NCBI GenBank assembly: GCA_963759055.1 | Contig: CAVWYD010000010.1 | Location: 3,720-67,719 of the forward strand | Reading direction: 5' to 3' | DNA: 64,000 bases | DNA from: Thiosocius sp963759055 | GTDB taxonomy: Bacteria > Pseudomonadota > Gammaproteobacteria > Chromatiales > Chromatiaceae | Shown: positions 18,472-26,822 of the stretch, one piece after another | Numbering within the stretch: position 1 is the stretch's first letter | How the letters are laid out: every line of letters begins with the position of its first letter | The notes under the pieces: generated by a model | Told to the model about the DNA's origin: nothing | The model's input: only the letters and a program-made list of their open reading frames with translations | The model's database searches: none | Made by a program: the position numbers and the translations under genes

Positions 18472-20038
18472 GCAGCACACCATCTGGTCGTTTCACGGCG
18501 GCCTGCACCTGGACGATCACAAGGAGGAATCCAATCAGCGCCCGGTGCAGGATCTGCCACTGCCCCGTCGCCTGATCCTGCCGCTGCAACAGCATATCGG
18601 CCAGAGCGCCGAACCCGTTGTGGAGGTCGGTGAGTCGGTAAAGAAAGGCCAGATCGTGGCCCGAGCACCCGATTACGTCAGCGCCCCGATTCACGCACCG
18701 ACATCGGGTCGCGTGCTGGAGATCGAGGCCATGCCGATCGCCCACCCCTCCGGCCTCAGCGACACCTGCATCGTGATCGAACCCGACGGCGATGATGCCT
18801 GGGATGAGCTTCCCGAGCCGATGACCGAGTTCACGGCGCAATCCGCCGCAGACCTGCGCGAACGCATCCGCTGGGCCGGCATCGTCGGCATGGGCGGCGC
18901 CGCCTTCCCGACAGCGGTGAAAGTGAATACGGGTGGGCAGACCGGCATCGACACCCTGGTCATCAATGCCGCGGAGTGCGAACCCTACATCACCTGCGAC
19001 GACGCACTGATGCGCGAGCGTGCCGACGATGTCATCGACGGTGCCGCCATATTTCGCCACCTGATCGGCGCGCGCCAATGCCTGATCGGCATCGAAGACA
19101 ACAAGCCGGAGGCGGCCTCGGCACTGCGCCAGGCGATCAGCGACAAGGGTGACCGCGAGACCGAGGTGGTCGTGGTGCCTACACGCTACCCAAGCGGCGG
19201 TGAAAAGCAGCTCATCAGGCTGCTCACCGGTCGCGAGGTCCCTTCAAACGGCCTGCCGGCCGCGATCGGGGTGCTGTGCCAGAACGTGGCGACCGCCGTG
19301 GCGGTGGCGGATGCGGTACTGCGCGGCCGCCCACTGATCGACCGCATCGTCACCCTGAGTGGTCAGGGTGTACGGCAACCCGGCAACTTCCGCGTTGCCC
19401 TGGGTACGCCGATCGACTTCCTGATCGCACAGGCGGGCGGTTACAGCGACCAGGCACACCAGCTCCTGCTGGGCGGACCCATGATGGGTTTCGGACTGCA
19501 TACCGACCAGGTGCCGGTCACCAAGGCGGCGAACTGCGTGCTTGCACTGTCAGCTGCGGAGGCCCCCGAGCCGCCCGCGGAACGCCCGTGCATCCGCTGC
19601 GGCGAGTGCGTCCAGGTCTGCCCGGCACAACTCCTGCCACAACAGATGTTCTGGCATGCGCGTGCACACGATTTCGACAGGATCCAGGAATATCACCTGT
19701 TCGACTGCATCGAATGCGGCTGCTGCGCCTATGTCTGTCCGGCGAATATCCCGCTGGTGCATTACTACCGCTACGCCAAGACCGAGATCTGGACCCAGGA
19801 ACGCGACCGCGAGAAATCCGATCTGGCACGTCGGCGACATGAGGCTCGACAGGCGCGGCTGGAACGGCTCGAGCAGGAGCGCAAATCACGTTTGCGCAAG
19901 AAGAAAGAGGCCTTGGATAAAAAGTCCGGCGGAGGCGCAGACGACTCGAAAAAGGCCGCCATCCAGGCAGCCATGCAGCGTGTGGCCGAGAAGAAGGCCG
20001 CACAGCAGGCCGAATCACAAACCTCGGACAGCGATTAA
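18464..20038 (+). CDS. rnfC: Rnf complex NADH-binding subunit C
   Basis: Soluble subunit that carries the FMN/NADH site and two [4Fe-4S] clusters. From the ATG at 18464 (MAEQHTIWSFHGG) the protein is 524 residues. The flavin/NADH fold shows GIVGMGGAAFPTAVK and NAAECEPYITCDD. Two cluster motifs, CIRCGECVQVCP and CIECGCCAYVCP, sit about 40 residues apart near residues 375-415. A Lys/Arg/Glu-rich helical tail of about 90 residues ends the protein, as in other gammaproteobacterial RnfC. A longer frame from 18350 only overlaps rnfB and is not used. Confidence 0.95.
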   Translation: MAEQHTIWSFHGGLHLDDHKEESNQRPVQDLPLPRRLILPLQQHIGQSAEPVVEVGESVKKGQIVARAPDYVSAPIHAPTSGRVLEIEAMPIAHPSGLSDTCIVIEPDGDDAWDELPEPMTEFTAQSAADLRERIRWAGIVGMGGAAFPTAVKVNTGGQTGIDTLVINAAECEPYITCDDALMRERADDVIDGAAIFRHLIGARQCLIGIEDNKPEAASALRQAISDKGDRETEVVVVPTRYPSGGEKQLIRLLTGREVPSNGLPAAIGVLCQNVATAVAVADAVLRGRPLIDRIVTLSGQGVRQPGNFRVALGTPIDFLIAQAGGYSDQAHQLLLGGPMMGFGLHTDQVPVTKAANCVLALSAAEAPEPPAERPCIRCGECVQVCPAQLLPQQMFWHARAHDFDRIQEYHLFDCIECGCCAYVCPANIPLVHYYRYAKTEIWTQERDREKSDLARRRHEARQARLERLEQERKSRLRKKKEALDKKSGGGADDSKKAAIQAAMQRVAEKKAAQQAESQTSDSD

Positions 20039-20048
20039 GGTCCCAGTC

Positions 20049-21092
20049 ATGCAGTTTGTCACCCACAGTTCGCCGCACCTCGTCGGCCCAAAGAACGTGA
20101 CCCAGGTCATGGGCCTGGTGCTGCTCGCCCTGGTGCCCGGCACGCTGGCACTGGTGTGGTATTTCGGCTGGGGTGTGTTGATCAACCTGGTGATCGCGAC
20201 CCTTACCGCAGTCGCGGCCGAGGCCGCGGTGTTGCGCCTGCGCCGGCGCCCGGTCGGTACCACCCTGATCGACCTGAGCGCGATCGTCACCGCCTGGCTG
20301 CTGGCACTTGCACTGCCGCCCCTGCTGCCCTGGTGGCAGACCGTTACCGGTACGGTCTTCGCCATCGTCGTCGCCAAGCAGCTCTTCGGCGGCATCGGAT
20401 TCAACCCCTTCAACCCGGCGATGGCCGGTTATGTACTGCTGCTGGTGTCTTTTCCGGTCACCATGACCCGCTGGCTGCCGCCCGACGTAATCAGCGGCAA
20501 TGCAATCTCACTGGCAGACTCGCTGCACATGATCTTCAGCGGTACGCCGCCCCTCGGGCAGACCTGGGACGCCATCACCAGCGCCACGCCACTGGACCAG
20601 ATGCGGACCGAGCTGTCGCAGAACCGGATGATCAGCGAGATCCGCCAGAGCCCGCTATGGGGCGACTTCGGTGGTCTCGGCTGGGAATGGATCGGGAACT
20701 GGTTCCTGCTCGGCGGACTGTTTCTGATCTGGCGTCGCGTCATCAGCTGGCGGATCCCGATCAGCATGTTGGGCGCACTGTTGCTGATCGCCGGGCTGTT
20801 CTGGATGATCGACCCGGAGACCCATCCTTTCCCCGCGTTCCACCTGTTCAGCGGTGGCGCCATCCTCGGCGCCTTCTTCATCGCCACCGACCCGGTCTCG
20901 GCCAGTACCACGCCGCGCGGCCAGCTGGTGTACGGCGCGCTGATCGGCCTGTTCGTGTTCATCATCCGCACCTGGGGCGGCTATCCCGACGCGGTGGCCT
21001 TCTCGGTGTTGCTGCTCAATATGGCCGCACCGACCATCGACTACTACACGCAGCCGCGTGTATTCGGCCAGCCCGGGGACCGGGATGCGTAG
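20049..21092 (+). CDS. rnfD: Rnf complex flavoprotein membrane subunit D
   Basis: Membrane subunit holding covalent FMN and riboflavin; related to NqrB. The 347-residue protein has about nine hydrophobic helices. The family loop GFNPFNPAMAGY is at about 117-128, and TSATPLDQMR carries Thr180 in the position of the flavin-linked threonine (SGAT/SAT-type motif). The start MQFVTHSSPH at 20049 lies ten bases after rnfC; the longer frame starting in rnfC is a shadow. It overlaps rnfG by eight bases. Confidence 0.95.
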   Translation: MQFVTHSSPHLVGPKNVTQVMGLVLLALVPGTLALVWYFGWGVLINLVIATLTAVAAEAAVLRLRRRPVGTTLIDLSAIVTAWLLALALPPLLPWWQTVTGTVFAIVVAKQLFGGIGFNPFNPAMAGYVLLLVSFPVTMTRWLPPDVISGNAISLADSLHMIFSGTPPLGQTWDAITSATPLDQMRTELSQNRMISEIRQSPLWGDFGGLGWEWIGNWFLLGGLFLIWRRVISWRIPISMLGALLLIAGLFWMIDPETHPFPAFHLFSGGAILGAFFIATDPVSASTTPRGQLVYGALIGLFVFIIRTWGGYPDAVAFSVLLLNMAAPTIDYYTQPRVFGQPGDRDA

Positions 21093-21726
21093 TCTGCCCG
21101 TACTGATCTCGGGCGTACTGCTCGGCCTGTTCGGCGTGCTGGGTGCGGGCCTGGTCGGACTCAGTCACGAAGGCACCGCCGAGCGCATCGCGCGCAATGA
21201 GCGCGAGGCACTGCTGCACCAGCTCCATGTCCTGGTGCCAAAGGAGCAGATCGACAACGACATGCTCAATGATGTGATCGAGGTGTCTGCACCCGAGGCT
21301 CTGGGGGCCGAGAAAACCCTGGTCTATCTCGGCCGCCGCGAGGGCCAGCCCGTTGCAGCCGTGTTGAGTCCGGTGATTACCCAGGGCTACAGTGGCCCCA
21401 TACAGATGATCGTGGCCATTCAGACCGACGGCCGCCTCGCCGGGGTCCGCGTCCTGTCGCACCGTGAGACACCGGGTCTGGGAGACAAGATCGAGGTCGA
21501 GCGTTCAGACTGGATCCTGGACTTCGCCGGCAAATCACTGCTGCAGCCGGCGCCCTCCGCCTGGCAGGTGAAGCGCGATGGCGGCGCGTTCGACCAGTTC
21601 ACCGGCGCGACCATCACGCCGCGTGCGATCGTCGGTGGCGTCAGGGCCGCGCTGGAATACTTCGGCGAACACAAACTCCGGCTGTTCGACAAGGAACAGC
21701 CGCAAGAGGAAAAGACCAATGGATGA
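21085..21726 (+). CDS. rnfG: Rnf complex FMN-binding subunit G
   Basis: Periplasm-facing subunit with covalently bound FMN. From the ATG at 21085 it has 213 residues: one N-terminal membrane helix (about 4-28), then the FMN-binding domain with LSHRETPGLGDKIE and the flavinylation motif FTGAT at 172-176, with Thr176 as the attachment residue. The FMN would be added by ApbE, which is not in this window. The start overlaps the rnfD stop and the stop overlaps the rnfE start. Confidence 0.94.
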   Translation: MRSLPVLISGVLLGLFGVLGAGLVGLSHEGTAERIARNEREALLHQLHVLVPKEQIDNDMLNDVIEVSAPEALGAEKTLVYLGRREGQPVAAVLSPVITQGYSGPIQMIVAIQTDGRLAGVRVLSHRETPGLGDKIEVERSDWILDFAGKSLLQPAPSAWQVKRDGGAFDQFTGATITPRAIVGGVRAALEYFGEHKLRLFDKEQPQEEKTNG

Positions 21727-22402
21727 CGGTTACCGGAATATCGTGCTCGGCGGCCTCTGGAACAACAACCAGGCGCTGGTTGCACTGCTCGGCCTGTGTC
21801 CCCTGCTGGCCGTTTCCAACACCCTGATCAACGGCCTCGGCCTGGGACTGGCGACCACCCTGGTGCTGGTCCTGTCCAATGTCTCCGTCTCCACCATCCG
21901 CCACTGGGTACGCCCCGAGATCCGTCTGCCGGTATTCGTCCTGATCATTGCCTCTTTCGTCACAACGGTCGAGCTGGTGATGAATGCCTACTTCCACGGC
22001 CTGTACAAGGTGCTCGGCATCTTCATCCCGCTGATCGTCACCAACTGCGCGATCATCGGCCGCGCCGAGGCCTTCGCGTCGCGTAACCCCGTACCCCGCG
22101 CGCTGGTCGATGGCCTGTCGATCGGGATCGGCTTCACCCTCGCGCTGGTCGTACTGGGCGGCGGCCGCGAACTGGTCGGCCAGGGCACCTTGTTCGACGG
22201 TGCCCAGCTGATGTTCGGTGAAACCGCCAGAAGCTGGCGTTGGACCATCAGTGAAGACTATCCCGGCGCGCTCCTGGCCATCCTTCCACCCGGTGCCTTT
22301 CTCGGGCTCGGCATGATGATCGCGTTGAAGAACATCATCGACAAACGGCTCAGCCGGCGCGAAAAGACGCCGGCGGCGCACGCCGAACCGGTCTCTGCCT
22401 GA
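21719..22402 (+). CDS. rnfE: Rnf complex subunit E
   Basis: Integral membrane subunit, related to NqrD and to RnfA. The 227-residue protein has six hydrophobic helices with the RnfA-like signatures NNQALVALLGLCPLLAVSN and LIVTNCAIIGRAEAFA, each carrying the membrane cysteine. The ATG at 21719 overlaps the last codons of rnfG. It closes the rnfABCDGE set; nth follows after 47 bases, the standard gammaproteobacterial order. Confidence 0.95.
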   Translation: MDDGYRNIVLGGLWNNNQALVALLGLCPLLAVSNTLINGLGLGLATTLVLVLSNVSVSTIRHWVRPEIRLPVFVLIIASFVTTVELVMNAYFHGLYKVLGIFIPLIVTNCAIIGRAEAFASRNPVPRALVDGLSIGIGFTLALVVLGGGRELVGQGTLFDGAQLMFGETARSWRWTISEDYPGALLAILPPGAFLGLGMMIALKNIIDKRLSRREKTPAAHAEPVSA

Positions 22403-22449
22403 GTCGGCTTCAAGGACTCCAACTTTGCGCACCACCCGGGCCGGCCACC

Positions 22450-23082
22450 ATGAACAAGGCAAAACGCCAGGAAATCTTCGAGCGACTGCGCGCCGCAAAC
22501 CCGCATCCCACGACCGAACTCAACTTTTCCAGTCCGTTCGAGCTGTTGATTGCGGTCATCCTGTCTGCACAGGCCACCGACAAGGGCGTCAACAAGGCAA
22601 CCGCCAGACTGTTCCCGGTGGCCAATTCACCGCAGGCGATCCATGCGCTCGGTGTGGAGGGCCTGAAGGAATACATAAAAACGATCGGTCTGTTCAACAG
22701 CAAGGCGAAAAACATCATCCAGACCTGCGAGATACTCATCCGCCGGCACGACGGCGAGGTACCTGCGGACCGGGCCGCTCTGGAGGCCCTGCCGGGTGTC
22801 GGGCGCAAAACCGCGAACGTGGTGCTGAACACCGCTTTCGGCCAGGCGACCATGGCGGTCGATACACATATATTCAGGGTCTCCAACCGGACCCGCATCG
22901 CGCCCGGGAAAACCGTCCTCGAGGTGGAAAAGCGTCTTTTGCGGCTGGTGCCGGATGAGTTTCTGATCGATGCCCACCACTGGCTTATCCTGCACGGCAG
23001 ATACACCTGCCTCGCACGCAAACCCCGCTGCGGCTCCTGCCTGATCGAGGACCTGTGCGAATACCGGCACAAGACCGAATAA
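22450..23082 (+). CDS. nth: Endonuclease III
   Basis: Bifunctional DNA glycosylase/AP lyase for oxidised pyrimidines. The 210-residue protein has the HhH-GPD core: LPGVGRKTANVV with the catalytic lysine, and MAVDTHIFRVSNR with the catalytic aspartate. The C-terminal [4Fe-4S] loop has the exact spacing C-x6-C-x2-C-x5-C (CLARKPRCGSCLIEDLC). It follows rnfE and is probably cotranscribed with the Rnf genes, as is usual in gammaproteobacteria. Confidence 0.96.
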   Translation: MNKAKRQEIFERLRAANPHPTTELNFSSPFELLIAVILSAQATDKGVNKATARLFPVANSPQAIHALGVEGLKEYIKTIGLFNSKAKNIIQTCEILIRRHDGEVPADRAALEALPGVGRKTANVVLNTAFGQATMAVDTHIFRVSNRTRIAPGKTVLEVEKRLLRLVPDEFLIDAHHWLILHGRYTCLARKPRCGSCLIEDLCEYRHKTE

Positions 23083-23200
23083 TCCAGATGCGACGAACCA
23101 CCGGGCATAAACTGTGCGGAAATTCACCTTTCGGGTCTTCTAGCCACTGCCACCTGTGTGGCACCATGCCGCTTCGACCAATCAGGGACCACCGAGTTTG

Positions 23201-23626
23201 ATGTTCGGACAGAACCGCGAACAGCTCCGACGCTTCTTTCAGACCAGCTGGGAGAAGCGACTCAAAGGCCAGGCATTGCAACCGCTTGAACACCTTGTCG
23301 TCCAGGTCATCGAACAGCACCCCGAGTACCATCGTCACCTCGACGATGCCGAGCAACTCGATCGTGACTTCACGCCGGAGCAGGGAGAAACCAACCCCTG
23401 GCTGCATATGGGCATGCATATCACCCTGGCCGAGCAGATCGGCTCCGACCGCCCGCAGGGTATTCGCGGCAGTTACCAGCAGGTGGTGGCCCGCTTCGGC
23501 GACAACCATGCCGCCGAGCACGCCATGATGGACTGCCTCGGCGTCGCCCTTTGGGAGGCCCAGCGCAGCGGTGCTGCGCCCGACGAGCAGCGCTACCTGG
23601 AGTGTCTGAAAAAACTCGGAGGCTGA
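23201..23626 (+). CDS. DUF1841 family protein
   Basis: A 141-residue soluble protein starting MFGQNREQLRRFF, with the family blocks HPEYHRHLDD, NPWLHMGMHI and HHAAEHAMMDCLGVALWEAQ-like segment (here NHAAEHAMMDCLGVALWEA). Several conserved histidines and acidic residues suggest a metal site, but the function is unknown. The family commonly sits beside nth in proteobacteria, as here. The ATG at 23201 gives the usual family length; the frame from 23156 adds an unrelated leader. Confidence 0.85.
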   Translation: MFGQNREQLRRFFQTSWEKRLKGQALQPLEHLVVQVIEQHPEYHRHLDDAEQLDRDFTPEQGETNPWLHMGMHITLAEQIGSDRPQGIRGSYQQVVARFGDNHAAEHAMMDCLGVALWEAQRSGAAPDEQRYLECLKKLGG

Positions 23627-23850
23627 AATAAACCCCAAATGCGCCCCGGTCTATTGAGTTGAACCCTGGCCGCAGACAGGCGTCGAAGATGCTGTACCGC
23701 ATGCCAGGTGAAAAGAAATAATCTTATATGAATCAACCGCTTAGGTGATAGATAAAAAGACACTGGGCGGGCGATTGAAGACCCACTGGGGACTCACCGG
23801 CACCTAGTCACCGGCGTCCCAGACAACACCTACTCATGAGGAAAGTGAAG

Positions 23851-24321
23851 ATGTCCAAGACAAACCATGAAACCCGTTGCCGCTGCCATTGGTGCCGCTT
23901 TCGTTGGTTCGATGATGCTGGCAGGTGCCGCCAATGCCGCCAGCAATCCGTTCGGCCTGGCCGAGCTGAATGGCGGCTACGCACAGATCGCCGGCAGCCA
24001 CATGGAAGGCAAATGCGGCGCCGGCAAGTGTGGTGGAACCAAGGCCGCTGAAAAGACGATGGAAGGCAAGTGCGGTGCCGGCAAGTGCGGTGGTCCAGGC
24101 CTGAAAAGCATGGAAGGCAAGTGCGGCGCCGGCAAGTGCGGCGGCCAAGGCCTGAAAAGACGATGGAAGGCAAGTGCGGTGCCGGCAAGTGCGGCGGCTC
24201 CAAGGCCACTGAAAAGACGATGGAAGGCAAGTGCGGTGCCGGCAAGTGCGGCGGTTCCAAGGCCGCTGAAAAGCCGATGGAAGGCAAGTGCGGTGCCGGC
24301 AAGTGCGGCGGCGCCAAGTAA
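23851..24321 (+). CDS. hvfA: HvfA/bufferin-like copper-binding RiPP precursor, frameshifted
   Basis: Precursor of an exported, post-translationally modified copper-binding peptide. Starting at ATG 23851 (MSKTN), with GAGGAAAG just upstream, the frame must drop one base near 23866 to enter KPVAAAIGAAFVGSMML, a signal peptide ending in AANA. After NPFGLAELNGGYAQIAGSH come six copies of EGKCGAGKCGG (12 cysteines). Between copies 3 and 4 the unit is 53 bases where 51, 54 or 57 would keep phase, so the frame breaks there; copies 4-6 read correctly in the new frame to the TAA at 24321. In known HvfA proteins the cysteines of EGKCG motifs become oxazolone/thioamide pairs. The uncorrected frame from 23867 ends at 24337 with only three copies. 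Followed by its maturation genes hvfB, hvfC and hvfX. Confidence 0.8.
24002..24321 (+). repeat. Six tandem repeats encoding MEGKCGAGKCGG
   Basis: Repeat units begin at 24002, 24059, 24110, 24163, 24220 and 24277, so spacing is 57, 51, 53, 57 and 57 bases. Each unit holds a nearly invariant 36-base core and a variable linker coding for SKAAEK-like residues. The 53-base third interval is the only one out of phase and marks the frameshift. Confidence 0.9.
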
Positions 24322-24381
24322 TCTGAGCAGCGACTGAATGCAGGCGTCTGGCCTTGTGGCCGATCGCCTGCTGTATCGAGT

Positions 24382-24407
24382 AACAGGCCCCGGTAGCGGG
24401 GCCTGTT
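24382..24407 (+). terminator. Strong hairpin between precursor and enzyme genes
   Basis: Perfect ten-base arms AACAGGCCCC and GGGGCCTGTT enclose a six-base loop, 60 bases after the hvfA stop and 25 before hvfB. Only a weak T-run follows. Such a hairpin would stabilise or partly terminate the precursor message, giving more precursor than enzyme; that role is inferred. Confidence 0.6.
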
Positions 24408-24431
24408 CGTAAGCGCTGACGGGAACGCGAT

Positions 24432-25304
24432 ATGAAAAACACAAGCCAGCCTCTGCAGCACAGGCGGTATCCGGTGAGCGGCGCCGGCCTTGGCCTGCGT
24501 CACGACCTGATGGCGGAGTTGCAGGCCGATCCACCGGAACAGGTGGACTTCATGGAGATCGCGCCCGAGAACTGGATCAGGGTCGGCGGGGCACGTGGCA
24601 AGGCGCTGCGCAGCCTCAGCGAGCGTTACCCCCTGGTGTGCCATGGGCTGTCTCTGTCTATCGGTGGCCCGGCCCCGCTGGACGATCAGTTTCTGCTGGA
24701 CCTGAAAGACTTTCTCAACCGGCACGACGCAAAAGCCTATACCGAACATCTGTCTTACTGCGGCGACAGTGGTCAGCTGTACGACCTGATGCCAATCCCC
24801 TTTACCGAAGAGGCGGTGCACTACGTCGCCGCCCGGATACGCCACGTCCAGGACGTGCTCGGGCGCCGGATCGGGATGGAAAATGTGTCCACCTACGCCG
24901 CGCCCGCCGGTGAATTGAACGAACTTGAATTCCTGAATGCCGTGGTCACGGAGGCAGATTGCGGCTTCCATCTCGACATCAACAATATCTTCGTCAACAG
25001 CATCAACCACGGTTTCGATGTCCGCGAGTACCTGGCCGGCATCCCGGCCGAGCGCATCATGTACGCCCATATCGCCGGTCATTACCGCGAGGAAGACAAC
25101 CTGCGGGTCGATACCCATGGCGAAGACGTATTGCCCGAGGTCTGGGACCTGCTCGACGAGGCCTATGCACGCTACGGTGTCTTCCCCACACTGCTGGAGC
25201 GCGATTTCAATATCCCGCCGCTGGCCGAGCTGTTGGGTGAAGTAGACCAGATCGTTGAACTTCAAAACCGACACCGGGAGGCGAGCGGTGCAAACGTCGC
25301 CTGA
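24432..25304 (+). CDS. hvfB: DUF692 (MNIO) RiPP-modifying iron enzyme
   Basis: Multinuclear non-haem iron-dependent oxidative enzyme that modifies cysteines in the precursor peptide. The 290-residue TIM-barrel shows the family metal-ligand blocks in order: CHGLSLSIGG, TEHLSYCG, IGMENVSTYA, FHLDINNIFVNS, HIAGHY, DTHGEDV and LLERDFNIPP. It follows the repeat-rich precursor and precedes the DUF2063 partner, whose start overlaps its last codons. Together this is the hvfBC/bufBC enzyme pair, acting in the cytoplasm before export. Confidence 0.92.
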   Translation: MKNTSQPLQHRRYPVSGAGLGLRHDLMAELQADPPEQVDFMEIAPENWIRVGGARGKALRSLSERYPLVCHGLSLSIGGPAPLDDQFLLDLKDFLNRHDAKAYTEHLSYCGDSGQLYDLMPIPFTEEAVHYVAARIRHVQDVLGRRIGMENVSTYAAPAGELNELEFLNAVVTEADCGFHLDINNIFVNSINHGFDVREYLAGIPAERIMYAHIAGHYREEDNLRVDTHGEDVLPEVWDLLDEAYARYGVFPTLLERDFNIPPLAELLGEVDQIVELQNRHREASGANVA

Positions 25305-26067
25305 CCAGACACTCCCGCGCTTCCAGCAGCAGCAGCTGAGTTTCACGGCGCACATCCGCGACCCGGAGAACACCCCGCTTCCGGACGGCGTCCCTGCCCG
25401 CCGGATGGCCATCTACACAGAAATCTTTTTCAACAACATCAATGACCAGCTGGCGGGAAACTTTCCCATCCTGCGCCAGATCAGCAGCGATGAACGCTGG
25501 TATGCGCTGGTGCGCGATTTCATGGTCAGACACCGCAGTGTGACCCCATTGTTCACCGAGGTGGGCCAGGAGTTCCTCGAGTACCTGCAACAGGAACGCG
25601 AACCACAGGCGGCGGACTGGCCGTTCATGCTGGAGCTGGCGCACTACGAGTACGTGGAACTGGCAGTCGCTATCAGCACGGCGGACGAACAGCTCGGGGA
25701 CTTCGACCCCAACGGCGATCTGCTGCGCGGACGCCCCCTGGTTGGCCCCACTGCCTGGAATCTGAGCTACCATTGGCCTGTACACACCATAGGCCCGGAA
25801 AACCTGCCGCAGGAGCAGCCGGCGGAACCTACCCACCTGGTCGTGTATCGTGACCGCGCCGATGATGTCCACTTTTTGGAGATCAATGCCGTCACCCAGC
25901 GCCTGCTGCAGCTGCTGAAAGAAAACCCCGAGCATACGGGTCTGGATGTACTGAAGACGATCGCGAAGGAGCTGAACCACCCGGATGCCGATACGGTGAT
26001 CGCGGCGGGCAAAGAACTTCTCGACGATCTGCGCCAGCGCAATGTGATTCTGGGCACGCGGGCCTGA
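25288..26067 (+). CDS. hvfC: DUF2063 RiPP precursor-recognition partner
   Basis: Partner of the DUF692 enzyme; in studied systems it binds the precursor and delivers it to the iron enzyme. The N-terminal DUF2063 domain has RMAIYTEIFFNNINDQLAGN and FPILRQISSDERWYALVRDF; a C-terminal winged-helix-like region (LVVYRDRADDVHFLEINAVT) follows, as in HvfC. The GTG at 25288 is preferred because GGGAGG lies seven bases before it and it gives about 259 residues; the longer frame from 25255 lies wholly inside hvfB. Overlap by 17 bases implies translational coupling. Confidence 0.88.
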   Translation: MQTSPDQTLPRFQQQQLSFTAHIRDPENTPLPDGVPARRMAIYTEIFFNNINDQLAGNFPILRQISSDERWYALVRDFMVRHRSVTPLFTEVGQEFLEYLQQEREPQAADWPFMLELAHYEYVELAVAISTADEQLGDFDPNGDLLRGRPLVGPTAWNLSYHWPVHTIGPENLPQEQPAEPTHLVVYRDRADDVHFLEINAVTQRLLQLLKENPEHTGLDVLKTIAKELNHPDADTVIAAGKELLDDLRQRNVILGTRA

Positions 26068-26125
26068 AGCCCAACTGATTTCGAACACCGCGCGGCAACA
26101 ACATACGAAAAACGACCTGGGGAAC

Positions 26126-26695
26126 GTGATGATCGGATTACTGAACCGCCTGCAGGACTTGCTCGACAGCTTCCGCGCTCTCGATTTTCTCGCACCTCTG
26201 GCCATGCGCCTGTACCTGGTGCCGATTTTCTGGATGGCCGGAACCAACAAGCTCGGCGACATGGAGAGCACCATCGCCTGGTTCGGCAATCCGGATTGGG
26301 GCCTTGGTCTGCCGATGCCGGAACTGATGGCCTGGGCAGCGGCCCTGACCGAGGCCGGCGGCGCCATCCTGCTGCTGATCGGCCTGGCCACGCGCTGGAT
26401 CTCGATCCCGCTGATGATCACCATGGTGGTGGCCGCCGTGACCGTGCACTGGGACAAGGGCTGGGCGGCCATTGCAGAGACCCCGGAATCCGCAGAACGC
26501 CTGGCAGCAGCGAATTCACTGCTGCAACAGCACGGCAACTTCGAATGGCTGACCGGTTCGGGTGAATTCGTCGTTCTCAACAACGGGATCGAATTCGCGG
26601 TTACCTACTTCATCATGCTGTTGGCCCTGTTCTTTATCGGCGCGGGCAAGTATTTCAGTGTCGATTACTGGATTGCCCAGGCTTACCGGGACTGA
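26126..26695 (+). CDS. hvfX: DoxX-family membrane protein of the copper RiPP cluster
   Basis: A 189-residue membrane protein with four hydrophobic helices. RLYLVPIFWMAGTNKL opens the DoxX core and TEAGGAILLLIGLATRW follows; VLNNGIEFAVTYFIMLLAL is near the C-terminus. An inserted soluble loop (about residues 105-145) is typical of the DoxX proteins found beside DUF692/DUF2063 genes. It probably serves maturation or redox steps at the membrane; the exact role is not known. Last gene of the cluster; a hairpin follows. Confidence 0.85.
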   Translation: MMIGLLNRLQDLLDSFRALDFLAPLAMRLYLVPIFWMAGTNKLGDMESTIAWFGNPDWGLGLPMPELMAWAAALTEAGGAILLLIGLATRWISIPLMITMVVAAVTVHWDKGWAAIAETPESAERLAAANSLLQQHGNFEWLTGSGEFVVLNNGIEFAVTYFIMLLALFFIGAGKYFSVDYWIAQAYRD

Positions 26696-26709
26696 TCGAC
26701 AGTGTTCCG

Positions 26710-26747
26710 GACATCGAGGCCCGCTTTGAGCGGGCTGGCTTGATGTC
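26710..26747. terminator. Hairpin after the RiPP cluster
   Basis: GCCCGC (26719-26724) pairs with GCGGGC (26730-26735), nested within outer arms GACATC and GATGTC. It follows the DoxX gene by 15 bases and faces the convergent metA gene. No T-run follows, so termination is probable rather than certain. Confidence 0.4.
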
Positions 26748-26822
26748 TCGGCACACCGCCTGCTCGTCTGAGCGCGGGGATCTGAACCGCCGCGCGAACG
26801 AAAACAAGATACCGCGTACGAA

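Noticed and set aside
24002..24321. Metallothionein or CRISPR-like repeat array
   Set aside because: The repeats are coding and match the EGKCG RiPP pattern with DUF692/DUF2063 neighbours; spacing and unit length do not fit CRISPR. No CRISPR array was seen anywhere in the window.
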